A DNA stretch of 64,000 nt. It comes from Cryptomeria japonica. Taxonomy: Eukaryota; Streptophyta; Pinopsida; Cupressales; Cupressaceae. The position numbers and the translations under genes were made by a program. Below, piece after piece: positions 1-11,431 of the stretch (within the stretch, counting starts at the first letter, position 1; every line of letters starts with the position of its first letter). The DNA is taken from assembly GCF_030272615.1 (NCBI RefSeq), contig NC_081413.1:718727867-718791866 (forward strand). The letters are read 5' to 3'. A model generated the notes under the pieces. It worked only from the letters and a program-made list of their open reading frames with translations. It had not been told where the DNA came from and did no database searches.

Positions 1-3000
1 CATACTGAGCTTCAACAGTAAATTATGAAGTACAACTCTTCTTTTTACTACTCCATGAAACAAGCCTTTCTCCAAGAAAAAATGCTCCACTGGTTGTGCT
101 TTTCCAATCATCAACACTTTCTGCCCAATCTGCATCTGTGTACACCTTCAAGTCAGAATTTCCTCCATATGGATACCATAACCCATAATCAACAGTACCT
201 TTCAAGAATCTAAAAAATTCTCTTCATTGATATCAGATGTGTTTCCTTAGGATTCTTCTAGAATCTAGCAACTATGCCAACTACATGAGCTATGTCTAGT
301 CTGTTGTGAACAACATAGTGCAATTTTCCAATCATTGACCTGTATTTCTTCTCATCAACAGATTTAGACTCATCTTCCTTGGACAACTTACAACCTATAA
401 CCATAGGTGTGCCAGCTGGTTTACAGTCACTCATGCCAAAAGTCTTCAAGACCTCTTTCACATACTTAGACTGAGTGATGAAAATACAATTCTTCATTTG
501 TTGTATTTGCAAGCCTATGAAATTTTTTATTTCCCCCACTAAAGACATTTCAAACTTATTTTTTCATTTCATCTACAAAAATGTTGCTCATGTCATCATT
601 ACCTCCAAATATGATATCATCAACAAATACTTCACTGACTAGTATTTGATCTCCTTCAGATTTGAGATAAATGTTACTATCATCACTAGTTCTTAGAAAG
701 CCTATCTTCATCAGATGTGTATGAAGCCTTTCATACCATGCTCTTGGTGCCTACTTTAATTCATATAAAGCTTTATGTAATCTGCATACCATGTCTTTCT
801 TATCAGTCAGAGCATAACCATCTAACTGCTCAATGTATACTTCTTCTTCAAGTATCCCATTCAAAAATGCTGACTTAACATCCATCTGATATACCTTGAA
901 TTTCTTGTGTGCTAAAAATGTAAGTAAAGTTTTGATACCTTCTTGTCTTACCACTGGTGCAAAAATCTCACCATAGTCTTCTCCTTCCCCTTGTGCATAA
1001 CCATTGCATACCAGCCTAGCTTTGTTTCGAACCACAACACCATCTTCATTCAACTTGTTCCTGAAAACCCACTTAGTCCCTATCACATTTTTTATTTATT
1101 GGTCAGGGTACCAGGGTCCATGTGTTGTGCTTCTCAATTATTCCTCCTCCATAGCTTTAACCCAATGATCATCACCAAATGCTTCCTTAGTAGTTCTTGG
1201 TTCAATAGTGGAGATCATGCAAGATTTCTCTCTGATTGTTCTTCTTCTTAGTACTCCAACATCCTTATCCCCAATAATCTATTCAGGATTGTGATTCTAT
1301 CTCACATATCTTGGAATAACATGACCATTATCTTCAGGTTTAGCTTCTTCATTATCATCATCTTCTTCTGAATTTATTTGTTCCGGCTGAACTGGTACAT
1401 CAATATTTTCTTTGTCAGTTTCAGATTTCACAATTTCTTGTTCCAAAATCAAAATGCAAGGATCTTCATCCTTTTTTGCTAAACTAGTTTCCTCTGAGAC
1501 TCCAGGAAATTCATCCACTTGAATATTAGCACTCTCAACAATTCTCCATGTCTGGTTGTTAAAACACTTGTAGGCCTTACTCTTGGTTGAATAGCCAAGA
1601 AATATACCTTCATCACTTTGAGCCTCAAATTTGCTAATGTAATCACCTCTCTTAATAAAACATTTGTTTCCAAATATTCGAAAATAGCTAACATCAGGTG
1701 ATATACCATATCAATATTCATAAGGAGTCTTGTCCTTACCTCTCTTTACCAGAATCAGGTTCATAGTGTAGACTAATGTGTTGACAGCTTCTCTCTAGAA
1801 ATTTTTCGCTACACCTCCTTGTATCAACATCATCCTAGAAGCTTCAACAACTGACCAGTTATTTCTCTCTGCAATACCATTCTATTGTGGTGTCCTCGGT
1901 GCAAAAAGTTGTCGCTTGATACTATTTTCTTCACAATACCTAGTGAATTCCTCATAAGTAAATTCACCACCCTGATATGTCCTTAGACACTTTATCTTCT
2001 TACCAATCTCTTTCTCAGCTAAGGCCTTGAATGCCTTGAACTTACCAAAAGCTTTAGTTTTATCCTTCAAGAATGTGACCCACATCATCCTTGAGTAATC
2101 ATTAGTTGAAGATCATAAAATATATGTCACCTTGAATACTTTTTGTTCTTATTGGTCCACAAAGATCTATATGAACCAAATCTAACAAATGTTCCGCTGA
2201 AAAAGACTTGCTCTTGAAAGTTGAGGATGTCATTTTTCCCTACTGACATTATTTGTACAGAGCATTAACTAGTTTGTCTAACTGAGGTAAACCTCTCATT
2301 GTCTTGGACTTACTCACTTTAACAATGTTATCAAAGTTTATAGGACAAAATCTCCTATCCCAAAGCCAACTATCATCTATCTTTGCAATTAAATAGTTAC
2401 TGACTTTAGGATTAAGATGAAATAAGTTACCTTTAGTTTGCTTCCCGGTTGCAATTAGTTCACCTTTAATGTCATAGATCTTGCACATACCATTTTTAAA
2501 TTCCAATGGGTATCCTATGTCATTGAGTTGTGCCACACTCAAAAGATTGTTCTTTAAACCTTCAACCCAGTAGACATCATCTGCACTACTCTTTCCATTA
2601 AGAGAAATAGTTCCCTTACATTTAACCATGCAAGGAGAGTCATTAGCAAATCTTACAACTCCGCCATCAAATTGCTTCAGAGAAATAAATTTGCTCTGAT
2701 CACTGGTCATGTGATGTAAACAACCACTATCAATGATCTAATCATCAGAGTTATCCATCTTGGATACTAAATCCTTTTGGTCTGACATCTCTTTTTTAAT
2801 TTCTACAAACACAATGTCTTCATTAGCATCACCATCAGATTCCTCATCAGTGATACCACCATCAACATCAATAAGACAATCTCTTTTGCCTTTACCCTTG
2901 TACTTCTTGAATTTCTCTCATTTGTTCTCATTATCACCATTAGGACAATTAGAAGAAATGTGTCCAATCTTGTTGCATGAAAAACATTTCAAAGGTAATT

Positions 3001-3781
3001 TGCCTCTACATTTACCTATACCTCTATGCAACCGCTTGGCCAATAATGCTTCAAGCTCAACTAAGCTATCTTCATCATCTGCTTCTCTGCTGGATCTGGT
3101 TTCATAACTGTGACTGGCATCTCTACTTTTCCTCATAGATGGGTTAGAAACAGAAGCTCTAAATGTAGACTCAGATTTCTGTACACTACCATCATAACCA
3201 TTTAATTCAAAAGTAGTAAGCTTTCCAATTATGGAGTCAAGAGTTATCTTAGTTTTTTCAATGGACTTCAGCTCCTGAATAGCTGCAACTCAAATAGCAT
3301 AGACCCATAGCAGGGTTCTCAGTACCTTACTGATCATTGTGGAATCTTCCACTTTTCCTCCTACACTCTTAATTTCACCGACTATCTCTTTTATCCTTTG
3401 ACCATACTGTTGAATGTTCTCACCTTCAGCCATCTGTATTTCATCAAACTTTCCTCTTAAACTCTCCTCTTTAGCAATCTTAACATGTTCATCACTAGTA
3501 TAAATCTCTTCAACTTTTTGCCATACCTCATATGTAGTTTCAAGACCATGAATATCTACATACTCTGCATCAGATAAAGAACTGATAATAGCCTCTAGTG
3601 CTTGATGATTTTATTGTTTCTCTTTCTTCTGATCATCAGTCAATATCCCAGTAGGTGCAATATACTTAGTATCAACATGTTCCCAATACTGACTACCCAA
3701 ACTCTTGATATAAATTTTCATTTGATCACTCCATATCCTATAGTTCTCTTTATTAAACTTCGGACCTTCCTTCTTCATCAT
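1..3781 (-). pseudogene. Copia A1 gag-pol polyprotein, decayed, 3' end beyond the window
   Basis: Minus-strand Ty1/Copia polyprotein in usual order: gag from an ATG at 3781 (MMKKEGPK), CCHC zinc knuckle near 2960-3000 (CFSCNKIGHISSNC), aspartic protease DSGC near 2720-2740, integrase about 2250-1700, reverse transcriptase about 1090-250, RNase H starting at 205 and leaving the window. The protease Asp is kept. Many stops and frameshifts break the frame, so it is a pseudogene. The TAG at 2738-2740 lies where relatives have Trp before IIDSG. Order protease-integrase-RT-RNase H is the Copia signature. The RT and gag resemble Copia D at 41603-45700 closely, so the two are related families. Lineage (Tork/SIRE/Angela-like) is inferred only from motif style. 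Confidence 0.93.
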
Positions 3782-3838
3782 GATCTACAAGATCTTTACC
3801 TCAAGCTATTAGGTGTAGATCTTAGAGGACCTGATATA

Positions 3839-3849
3839 CTTTGATACCA
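3839..3849 (-). other. Primer binding site of Copia A1
   Basis: On the minus strand this reads TGGTATCAAAG, two bases inside the LTR end, one base off the usual plant TGGTATCAGAG complementary to the 3' end of initiator tRNA-Met. Its place between LTR and gag fixes the element's orientation. Confidence 0.85.
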
Positions 3850-3851
3850 AT

Positions 3852-5158
3852 TGATGGTATGATGAAAGAATAAGTATCTGGTCAACTACTGAGAGGGGGG
3901 GTGAATCAGTAGATAGAAAAATTGATACAAACTTCACCGATCAATCTCTCAATGTAAACTTAGAACTAACAATGAAATAATCTATATCAAGATAAAAAAT
4001 CATAAGCTAAACCAGTTGTCTATTATAACAAATTAACAGTAAACAACTTCTTCATTTCTCAATGTTTCTGGTTATCATGACTTATCAGAATAGTTAAGTA
4101 GTTAAGTAAATCAACCACAAAAACATTCACCACTTGACACAAATATTTTTGATGTGGAAACCCAAAATAGGTATAAACCACAGTGAGATGAGACTCACAA
4201 GATAATATCTGAACTCTTTTGAAGTTTTCCCTATTAGGTTCCTAGCCTGTTAAAGCTTTACAAAAAGTCATGTTAAAAACTGATCCTATTAGGAATCACC
4301 CGGTTAAGGGATTGGCAACAAATGCCTTGTTAGAAGCAATACCCGGTTAAGAGTAACCTCGGTAGAGGATTTGAAAATCCAATCTAATGGACCACCTTGT
4401 TAGAGCTTACTCAGTTAGGAGATTTCAATTCTATCGTAATTGTTAGAAAACAATAGGAGTTTGCTGATCTATCTGAATAGCACTACACTCGCTTGATTAG
4501 ATCCATTTCATGCTCCTATCTGCCTTTACTCAAACTGCAGATACATCATCCAATTAGGCAACCACACTCAACTGAATTGTGTCTATCCTTTTTTCCAACT
4601 CTCTCAACTAAACAATCTCATCGACCTTAAATACAAATCAATTATGTCGGTAACACAACAAAAACCTAACTCTCATCGAGATTACAAACAAATTTGGTTC
4701 AAGTATGACCATTGGATTACATAGCAATCTTTGCACATCAATCAAGAAAACCTTGATCCCTCCTTGATCACCGCTTCATCGAACTTTGAAACTCATCACT
4801 TTCTTTGCATTAGATGCAATACATTTTCTCATTCCCTAGACAAAAACCGTTACAACAACTCGCCAAAATCTCTTTGAATTGTCTTCATAAAATGATCATA
4901 TGTTTCATAATCATTACTGCTCATCATCAAATCATAAACCAATAAACTTGATCGGTTAGGGTTTATCAAAAACAACAAGTAGGGTTTACTGGTTACAACA
5001 ATAGATAAGGTTTATACCTTTACATCAGTTACCAGTTCTCCTCACAAATTCTACCTACCGGTTACAGTAAAAATATAACAACAATATCATTACCTGTTCA
5101 ATTGACATCAATGACAACTTAACATATCATTAATTAAATCTTCATGCAAATGCCAACA
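3852..5158 (-). repeat. 5' LTR of Copia A1 (family A)
   Basis: On the minus strand it starts TGTTGGCATTTG and ends CATACCATCA, giving TG...CA ends; 1,307 bp. The primer site follows directly. It holds the C-rich stem-loop at 3886-3912 (stem CTACTGA/TCAGTAG), the block with TTTCCAC near 4155-4210, and a degenerate array of TTAAC-N-GGGT-like units at about 4230-4440. The A2 gag reading resumes immediately outside at 5159, so A1 is inserted into A2. The other LTR is outside the window. Confidence 0.88.
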
Positions 5159-5896
5159 CAATGCTTCAAGATCAATTAGACTATCTTCATCATCAACTTC
5201 TCTGTCGGATCTAGACTCATGACTGTAACTAGCTTCTCTACTTTTCCTTACCGGTGGATTAGAAATTGAAACTCTAAATGCAGAATCTGATTTCTAAAAA
5301 ATACCATCATAACCATTTAATTCAAAAGAAGTCAGTTTACCAATGATGGAGTCAAGAGTTACCTTTGATTTATCAATAGACTTGATTTCCTGAATGGCTA
5401 CAACTTGGATAGCGTAGACCGGTAGAAGGGTTCTCAACACCTTGCTAACCACTGTGGTATCCTGCACTATACCACCAACACTTTTGATCTCATCGACTAT
5501 CTCCTTGATCTTCTGACCATACTATTGAATGTTCTCACCTTCAACCATCTGCATATCGTCAAATTTAGCTCTCAGACTCTCCTCTTTGGCAATCTTCACA
5601 TGCTCACCACTGCTATAGATATCCTCAATTTTGTTCCACACTTCAAAAGAACTCTCCAATCCATGGACATAAACATACTCTGAATCAAACAAGGAACTGA
5701 TAATGGCCTCCAATGCTTGATTATTCTCTTGTTTCTCCTTCTTTTGATCATCTAACAAAATCCCACTAGGCAAGTTATATTTAGTAACCACATTTTCCCA
5801 ATATTGGCTTCGTAGACTCTTGATATAGAACTTCATCCTATCACTCCAGATTCTATAGTTTTCCCTATTGAACTTTGGACCTTCTTTCTTTATCAT
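5159..5896 (-). pseudogene. Copia A2 gag, N-terminal fragment
   Basis: Minus-strand gag starting at an ATG at 5896 (MIKKEGPKFNREN), with an open stretch of 124 codons and then stops. It aligns along its length with the A1 gag (start 3781) and the D gag (start 41603). It is cut at 5159 by the A1 LTR, within the region just before the zinc knuckle (about 3060 in A1). The rest of A2 should lie left of the window, beyond the missing A1 3' LTR. Gag would form the cytoplasmic virus-like particle; this copy cannot. Confidence 0.88.
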
Positions 5897-5952
5897 GTTC
5901 TCCTAGATCTTTACCTCAAGTTGTTAGGCTTAAACACAAGAGGACCTGGAAT

Positions 5953-5964
5953 GCTCTGATACCA
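5953..5964 (-). other. Primer binding site of Copia A2
   Basis: Minus strand reads TGGTATCAGAGC, the standard plant match to initiator tRNA-Met, two bases from the LTR end. Confidence 0.9.
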
Positions 5965-5966
5965 AT

Positions 5967-7383
5967 TGATGATATGATGAATCAATAAGGATCCAATCAA
6001 CTACTGAGAGGGGGGCTGAATCAATAGATAGAAAACAAACTAAACTTTCACCAAACTTAATCCCAACTCATAAACAACTTGCAAGACTAACTAGTTTATA
6101 TATTATACCAAAACTGATACTGCACTGTCAAGTTTACTGGTTGACTAGAATACCAATATAACAGTGTAACAGATCTGAAACTCATATACCATTTAACCAA
6201 AACATCAAACCACTTTACTTGACATAAGTAATAGCTCATTTTAGATCACTTTCGGACATCTAAACATATCTAAGTGGCTTTATCAGTTAAACATATTAAC
6301 CATATCAATAACATACATAAAACAATTCACCACTTGACACAATGATTTTTGACATGGAAACCCAAATGGGAAAAAACACGGTGGGGATGAATACCCACAA
6401 GTATTCTGAACTCTTTTGAATTTTGCCCTGTTAGGAGCCAAGCCTTGTTAGAATCTCTACAAACATGGCCTATTAAGAATAGATCCGGTTAAGGACCACC
6501 CGATTAAGGGATTGACTACAATACCTTGTTAAAGGCAATACCCTTTTAGGAGTAACCTCGATAGAGGATTATAAATCCAAACTAATGGATCACCTGGTTA
6601 GAGGATTTAGAAAGTACCAAGCCTATTAAAGCTTACTCGGTTAAGGGATTTAACTGTTATAATTGCTAGAGAACAACAAGGTTTTTCGTTGATCTAGTAA
6701 TAGCACTATCTTGCTTAGTTAGATCCTATTAAGCTCCTATCTGCCTTCAAAACATTCTATAGACACTCCTTCTAGCTCAGCAATAGTCTCACTACCACAA
6801 TTAACAAAATTGCCAACAATATTACAAAACAACTCATCAACCTTATAAAGAAATACAATAGGTTGGTAACACAACACAAAACCTAAGATCTCATAGAGAT
6901 TACAAACCAATCGGTTCAAACATGACTGTTGGATTACATAGAAATAATCTACACATAGTTCAAGTCAACTTCGACCGCTCCTAGATCACCACTCATGAAA
7001 TCCTATAACTCATCACACAGTTTCACTTCATCCCATGCATATGCTCATTCCCAAGATAAAATAGTTATCTCTACATGCCAAAACCACTTTGAAACTCATC
7101 ACGTGCATCATGCATACGTGGCATAATCATCTCCGATCACCATTTGATCATAGATCAACATAATTGATTCACCAAGCTCATTGGTCAGGGTTCGACATAT
7201 CAATAGGTTAGGGTTACTAGTTGATCACTCAGCTTCAAATAACAATATTGGTTTCCATCACTACTCAGCTACTGGTTGCATTTCTACATCACTATCAGTT
7301 GCAATACAACTCCAATACCGGTTGCAATTGGCATCAATGACAACACTATACTTCACTAATGCAATCTTCATGCAATGCCAACA
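5967..7383 (-). repeat. 5' LTR of Copia A2 (family A)
   Basis: On the minus strand it starts TGTTGGCATTGC and ends ATCATATCATCA; 1,417 bp. It contains the conserved C-rich stem-loop (6001-6027, one stem mismatch), the TTTCCCATTTGGG block near 6353-6385, and the TTAAC/GGGT-like array at about 6420-6650. It abuts a plus-strand RNase H at 7384, so A2 is inserted in Copia A3. It serves as an undivided reference showing that the family-A LTR has only one copy of the segment that is duplicated around B1 in A3. Confidence 0.88.
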
Positions 7384-7614
7384 AACACAAGGTCTATAAA
7401 TATTTCTGAGAACCTCGTGTTGCATCCTAGAACAAAGCATATAGAGATGAAGTATCATTTCCTGAGAGAGAAAGTTCAAAGCAAAGATGTATCACTAGAT
7501 CATGTTTCCACTAAAGAACAACTAGCAAATATTTTTACTAGACCTCTACCGAAGGCTACATTTGCATATCTCAGAGGTGAGTTAGGGGTTGTACCCATAC
7601 ATGAAGTCAATTAA
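7384..7614 (+). pseudogene. Copia A3 RNase H C-terminal fragment
   Basis: Plus-strand C-terminal end of a Copia RNase H: INISENLVLHPRTKHIEMKY, then the conserved IFTRPLPKATF motif, ending at TAA 7612-7614. Same tail as Copia D (45480-45700). The 5' side is cut by the A2 LTR. Only this piece of A3 coding sequence is in the window; the rest should lie to the left. Confidence 0.88.
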
Positions 7615-7929
7615 GAAAATATGGAAGACATCAATCCTAGAGCCTAATGAAAATATTGAAGAAGGATTGGTGTAGAGTGGAGCTACTTCATAGGGGGAGT
7701 AGCTCATTGCAGATCGGTGAAGCATTGATAAGAACCATAATGGTTTACCTTCACTTTGGCATTGTTGTCAAAGGAGGAGAAAATTATATGATTGATTGTT
7801 GAAGATATGAAGATACACTTGAAGGATAGTTTATGGTGAAAAATGTAAACCAAGATTCCTATACCTGAATCATCATAACAATTAATTGGTATTGATATTT
7901 GTATTACCATCAATGCCAAAGGGGGAGTA
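7615..7929 (+). other. Copia A3 3' noncoding region with polypurine tract
   Basis: After the stop there are 300 bases without a gene, including a GCTACTTCATAGGGGGAGTAG segment also seen after the pol of B2 and D. The region ends in the polypurine tract AAAGGGGGAGTA (7918-7929), which primes plus-strand DNA synthesis and touches the LTR start at 7930. Confidence 0.85.
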
Positions 7930-8256
7930 TGTTGGCATTGCATGAAGATTGGTAGTGTTGTCATTGATGTCAATTGCAACTGGTAATGAAGAAAGTATTG
8001 CAATCAGTAATGAAGCAAGTACTGCTATCGGTATTGTAGTAGTAAAGCAATCAGTAATGATGTAGTGAATATCAACCGATAACCCTAACCAATTGAGAAG
8101 AAGAACCCTAACCGATGGATCTTGGAGATCAGTTGTGATGGTTTATGATTAGATGATGATCGATGATGAAGATGCCACATATGCATGTTGCACGTGATAA
8201 GTTTCTAGATGGTTTTGGTGCATAAAGATAACCATTTATCTTGGGAATGATCAAAT
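7930..8256 (+). repeat. 3' LTR of Copia A3, first part
   Basis: Starts TGTTGGCATTGC right after the polypurine tract and matches the A2 LTR read on the opposite strand. It is interrupted at 8257 by the solo LTR B1 and continues after 12415. Its last 67 bases (8190-8256) are repeated at 12416-12482. Excluding B1 and one copy of the 67 bp, the LTR is about 1.39 kb, the family size. Confidence 0.88.
8190..8256 (+). repeat. 67-bp direct duplication flanking B1, left copy
   Basis: Runs from GCACGTGATAAG to GGGAATGATCAAAT and is base-for-base the same as 12416-12482. It touches the TGTTAGG end of B1. The undivided A2 LTR holds one diverged copy of this stretch (reverse complement, about 7040-7110), so the duplication arose at the insertion. 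Confidence 0.93.
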
Positions 8257-8410
8257 TGTTAGGAATCGGGAAGGACAACTGAGAGGGGGGTGAATCAGTT
8301 GTTAATAAATTGTAACCCAAAACAAATTATTCCAACTTAAAACTTAGTGTTGGTAAAATAGATTAATAGTTATATTAATACTGATATAACTTAATGGTCT
8401 ATATTAAGAG

Positions 8411-9241
8411 TCTATGGACCATTTGGCTATCCATTATTCCTTTACTGTTTCAATTTGGGAAAGATTTCTTAAGAATTTTTGCATGGACTGGGTGTTTCCT
8501 AACACTATCAGTGAATTGTTCCATTCTTGGAGTTATCATTGGTCTAAACCCTCTTTGAGATCTTTGTGGCAGCTATCTCTCCCTCACATTCTGTGGGGTA
8601 TCTAGAAAGAAAGGAACAACCGCATCTTCAGGGACACTTCTCTCACCCAGGTTGTTGTTTTCTAGAAAATCCAAAGGGCTATTGTGGAGAACATTGGGAT
8701 CATTGGGGATCCTTGCAATTCACCCAAACCCTTGGAAGCTCACATTTTTAGTTCCTATAATCTGAAGAGTGTTGGTAGTACTTATCCCAAACTAAACAAG
8801 AGAATAGAAGCCAGATGGCACACTCCCCCTCATGGTTGGTTCAAAATCAACTTCGACAGAGTTGCCAAAGGCAATCCTAGCCCTATGGGATGTGGTGTAA
8901 TTTTCAGAGATGAAAATGGTAGTTGTAAGGAAATGATTCTTGTTCCTATAGGTTGCCAAACTAACCACATGGTGGAAGCTATGGATGCTCTCCAAGGTAT
9001 TCTCCTAGCTAAAAGATGGAACTGCCCCTATCTATGGATTGAAGGGGATTCTAATAACATCATCAAGTTCCTAAAGGGAACCTCTAAGCCTTCATGGACT
9101 ATCAACAACATAATAAAGGCTGCTAGAGATCTCATCAACACTTTTGAGAAATGCTTCATATCCCACATTTATCATGAAGCTAATGGTCCAGCTGACTGGG
9201 CAGCCAACGTGGCGGTCAATCACAACAATATGGTTACCTAG
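8411..9241 (+). pseudogene. LINE ORF2 C-terminal part: connector and RNase H
   Basis: The first part (about 8411-8700) matches the region between RT and RNase H of plant L1 ORF2 and has a stop within LWGI*KERNNRIF. From 8684 a clean frame of 185 codons encodes an RNase H of the plant LINE (RVT_3) type: WFKINFD, VEAMDAL, IEGDSNN and ADWAAN carry the presumed D-E-D-D metal-binding set. The usual NFDG is NFDR here. The LINE at 49152-56926 has the same domain at 51216-51610. RNase H degrades RNA in the RNA-DNA hybrid. RT and endonuclease are lost, so it is inactive. Confidence 0.88.
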
Positions 9242-9506
9242 AAAGGGGAAGAAGGTCTCCTCAATGACATCAGATCGATCATATTTATGGATCAATACAA
9301 TAGTACCCCAAAGATCATAAATGAAAAAAATAATGATTAAACAGATTAATAGGAGTCATATGAGTAATTATAATAATGTCAGTACCATTTATTACAAGAC
9401 ACAAGCCACCTTTTCCCATGCTTTCTAGGTATATGTGGTAGTTTCAAGAAATTTCTTGCCTAAAGCTCTCTACAATTCTCGGCCTTCTATTCTGAAAAGA
9501 AAAAAA

Positions 9507-11195
9507 ATGGGAGGAAATATACGCCGCTATGAACCCAGCAACTATAAGGAGTTGAAAAAAAAGGAGGTTGTTTAGAATATTTTGCAGAAGGGCAGGTTTT
9601 CAAAGTTTATGGAGAGGCTCCATGGGAGGGATGCCACAATTACTAATTTCTTCTGCAAAAACTAGAGAAAGGGCACTCTGAAGATGGGAGATCAAACAAT
9701 CTCCATTGATGAAGACCTTATCACTCAGGTCATGGGTCTTCTTAGGGAAGGAAGCAATTATTACAGAGATAGAAAATTGAGCAAGGAGGCTATTAAGCGA
9801 TACCCCAAAATGACAAAGGAGAAAAAGCGCCTAGTAAAGCTAAGTAAAACTTCCTATCCACCTAGGGAATTTGTTAAGCCATGGAGGGAGGTCTTGTTTG
9901 CTATTATGTGCTATATTACCTTGGATGGTAGATTCACAAAAGTGTATGGTTATCATTTTGTTTTTCTTAACCATTTCAGGTACGATGAAAAAGTTAATAT
10001 TCCATATTTCCTGTTGTGTTCTATGAATGCTACCATTAAGACCCATAAAGAGAACCCTAAGGGTGATACAACCATGCATCAAGGTCTTATGGTGTTAATT
10101 TATGACCACCTAAAAGCCAACCAAATTGCCCGCCTTCAGCCTTCTATCTTTGAGTCTGAGGAGGAAGGGTCGGATTCTATTTTTTCTATGGGTGAGGAGT
10201 CTGAAAGTGATTCGATGAGTGAGTCAGAGGAGAGTTTGGATGACTCTGAAGCTGAAACTAGTAAGAAAAGTAAACAAGTGAGTAGCAGGCCCTCCTCCTC
10301 GAAGGGTAAGAAAAAATCTAAATAATTTTTTTTCTAGATTCGTTCCTTGGAGGAGGAGGAGGTCTCTTAGGATTCTGAGAAGGATGAACCCTAGTCTCCT
10401 CGGAAAAAGAAAACCAAAATTTCTATTCAAACAAAGAACAATTAGAAGAGGCAAGAAGATAATGTTATGGAGTTGGAGGAACAAGTGCAGAGAAAGGATC
10501 CTGAAGTCGACCAGAAATTGGAGGAGGAGACCATAGGGGAAGGTTTTGATCAAAGGATTGATGGAAAAGTTGATAAAATCACTAGTGGCGATGCTCCCAA
10601 AAATGAACAGGATAATCCTGATGAGAAAACTTCCCCTTCAAATCCTCCCCCTAAGGGTTTGAAAGGTTTTGTGGACACTATCGATTGGTTAATTAACAGT
10701 TACAAGAAAGCTGTGGAGAATAATAAGAAGCTTAACCACAGGGTCCAAATTCTAGAAACAATCAGTATTGGTGGAGGCAAATCTATGGTGGAATATGTTG
10801 AGGATTTGACTAAAACTGTTGCCAGAGCCGAAGAGATTAGAAATTCCTTCAACCCTAGGTTCGAGCAAATTGCGAAAGACCTGATAGAGAGAAAAACTAA
10901 TGAAAATGTTATGGACCAGAGAATGGCAGATACTAATAACAAATTCAACAAAATTGAAAAATGCTTCAAAAGTATTGCTGAACAAAGCTTTAACATTTTG
11001 AAGGCCTCAGCCGACAATACCCAAATAATCATCAGAAAACTAGAGGATGAGAAGGATTCTCTGGAGTTGGAACCAGACATTGAAGGTACGGGAGAAGTGC
11101 AAGGACCTAGAACAAGGACTGGAGGCAAAAAGAAGGAGAAGAAGCCAAACAAGGATATGGAAGAACTCAAAGTTGTTGTGGCAAAATATGACTAG
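9507..11195 (+). pseudogene. LINE ORF3 (unassigned accessory protein), with several stops
   Basis: One frame begins at the ATG at 9507 (AAAAATGGG context, MGGNIRRYEPSN) and runs to 11195 with several internal stops; the longest open pieces start at 9684 (213 codons) and 10467 (242 codons). I do not recognise it. The first 270 residues form a globular region (ITLDGRFTKVYGYHFVFLNHF), followed by an acidic Ser/Glu-rich stretch, a Lys-rich stretch and a coiled-coil-like region (10690-11060). It aligns collinearly with the ORF at 50947-49349 in the second LINE (MGGDLRREEPDN; AHTYHFVLLNHF). Position: 265 bases after ORF2. A distant resemblance to plant Transposase_32 / mobile-domain proteins is a guess from pattern only. 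Confidence 0.72.
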
Positions 11196-11431
11196 ATGGT
11201 CAATAAGGCAACGGATCTTCTTAAGTCTTTATAGTTGTTTTTCTTTTTGTGTTTTCTCTAGTTGTTCCGCTCTGTTGTTCCTTTTGTTTGTTGTCCATTC
11301 GGTTAACTAGCATTTTTGCTAGTCATTTTGTAAGCCGTTTCTAGCACGTTTGGATGCTTTTTTGATGAACTATTTTATGCTCCTATGTTAAAGGTTTCGA
11401 GTGCTTAAAACCTATTTTTCTTATTAATCAA
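11196..11431 (+). other. LINE 3' UTR
   Basis: T-rich noncoding tail after ORF3, with repeated GTTGTT/TTTTG runs, the hairpin at 11306-11323 and the terminal AAAACCTATTTTT segment shared with the other LINE. Confidence 0.75.

Larger units (their letters stand above)
8397..11431 (+). mobile_element. LINE-1 copy, L1-type, 5'-truncated
   Basis: Non-LTR retrotransposon inserted in solo LTR B1. The target duplication AACTTAATG lies at 8388-8396 and 11432-11440, the second copy rejoining the LTR reading. Only the end of ORF2 (RNase H) and the downstream ORF3 remain, as expected for 5' truncation. The 3' end lacks a long poly(A): it ends with AAAACCTATTTTTC and TTATTAATCAA, much like the second LINE. 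A 7-bp hairpin (ACTAGCA/TGCTAGT, 11306-11323) sits about 110 bases before the 3' end. Confidence 0.88.

Noticed and set aside
10700-11170. Minus-strand ORF of 156 codons, hydrophobic
   Set aside because: Antisense of the Lys/Glu-rich LINE ORF3, which produces Phe/Leu/Ser-rich shadow protein.
8411-11195. A host RNase H gene plus a nearby nuclear acidic protein gene
   Set aside because: Bounded by a 9-bp TSD, inside an LTR, and matched in order by the second LINE; this is a LINE fragment, not host genes.
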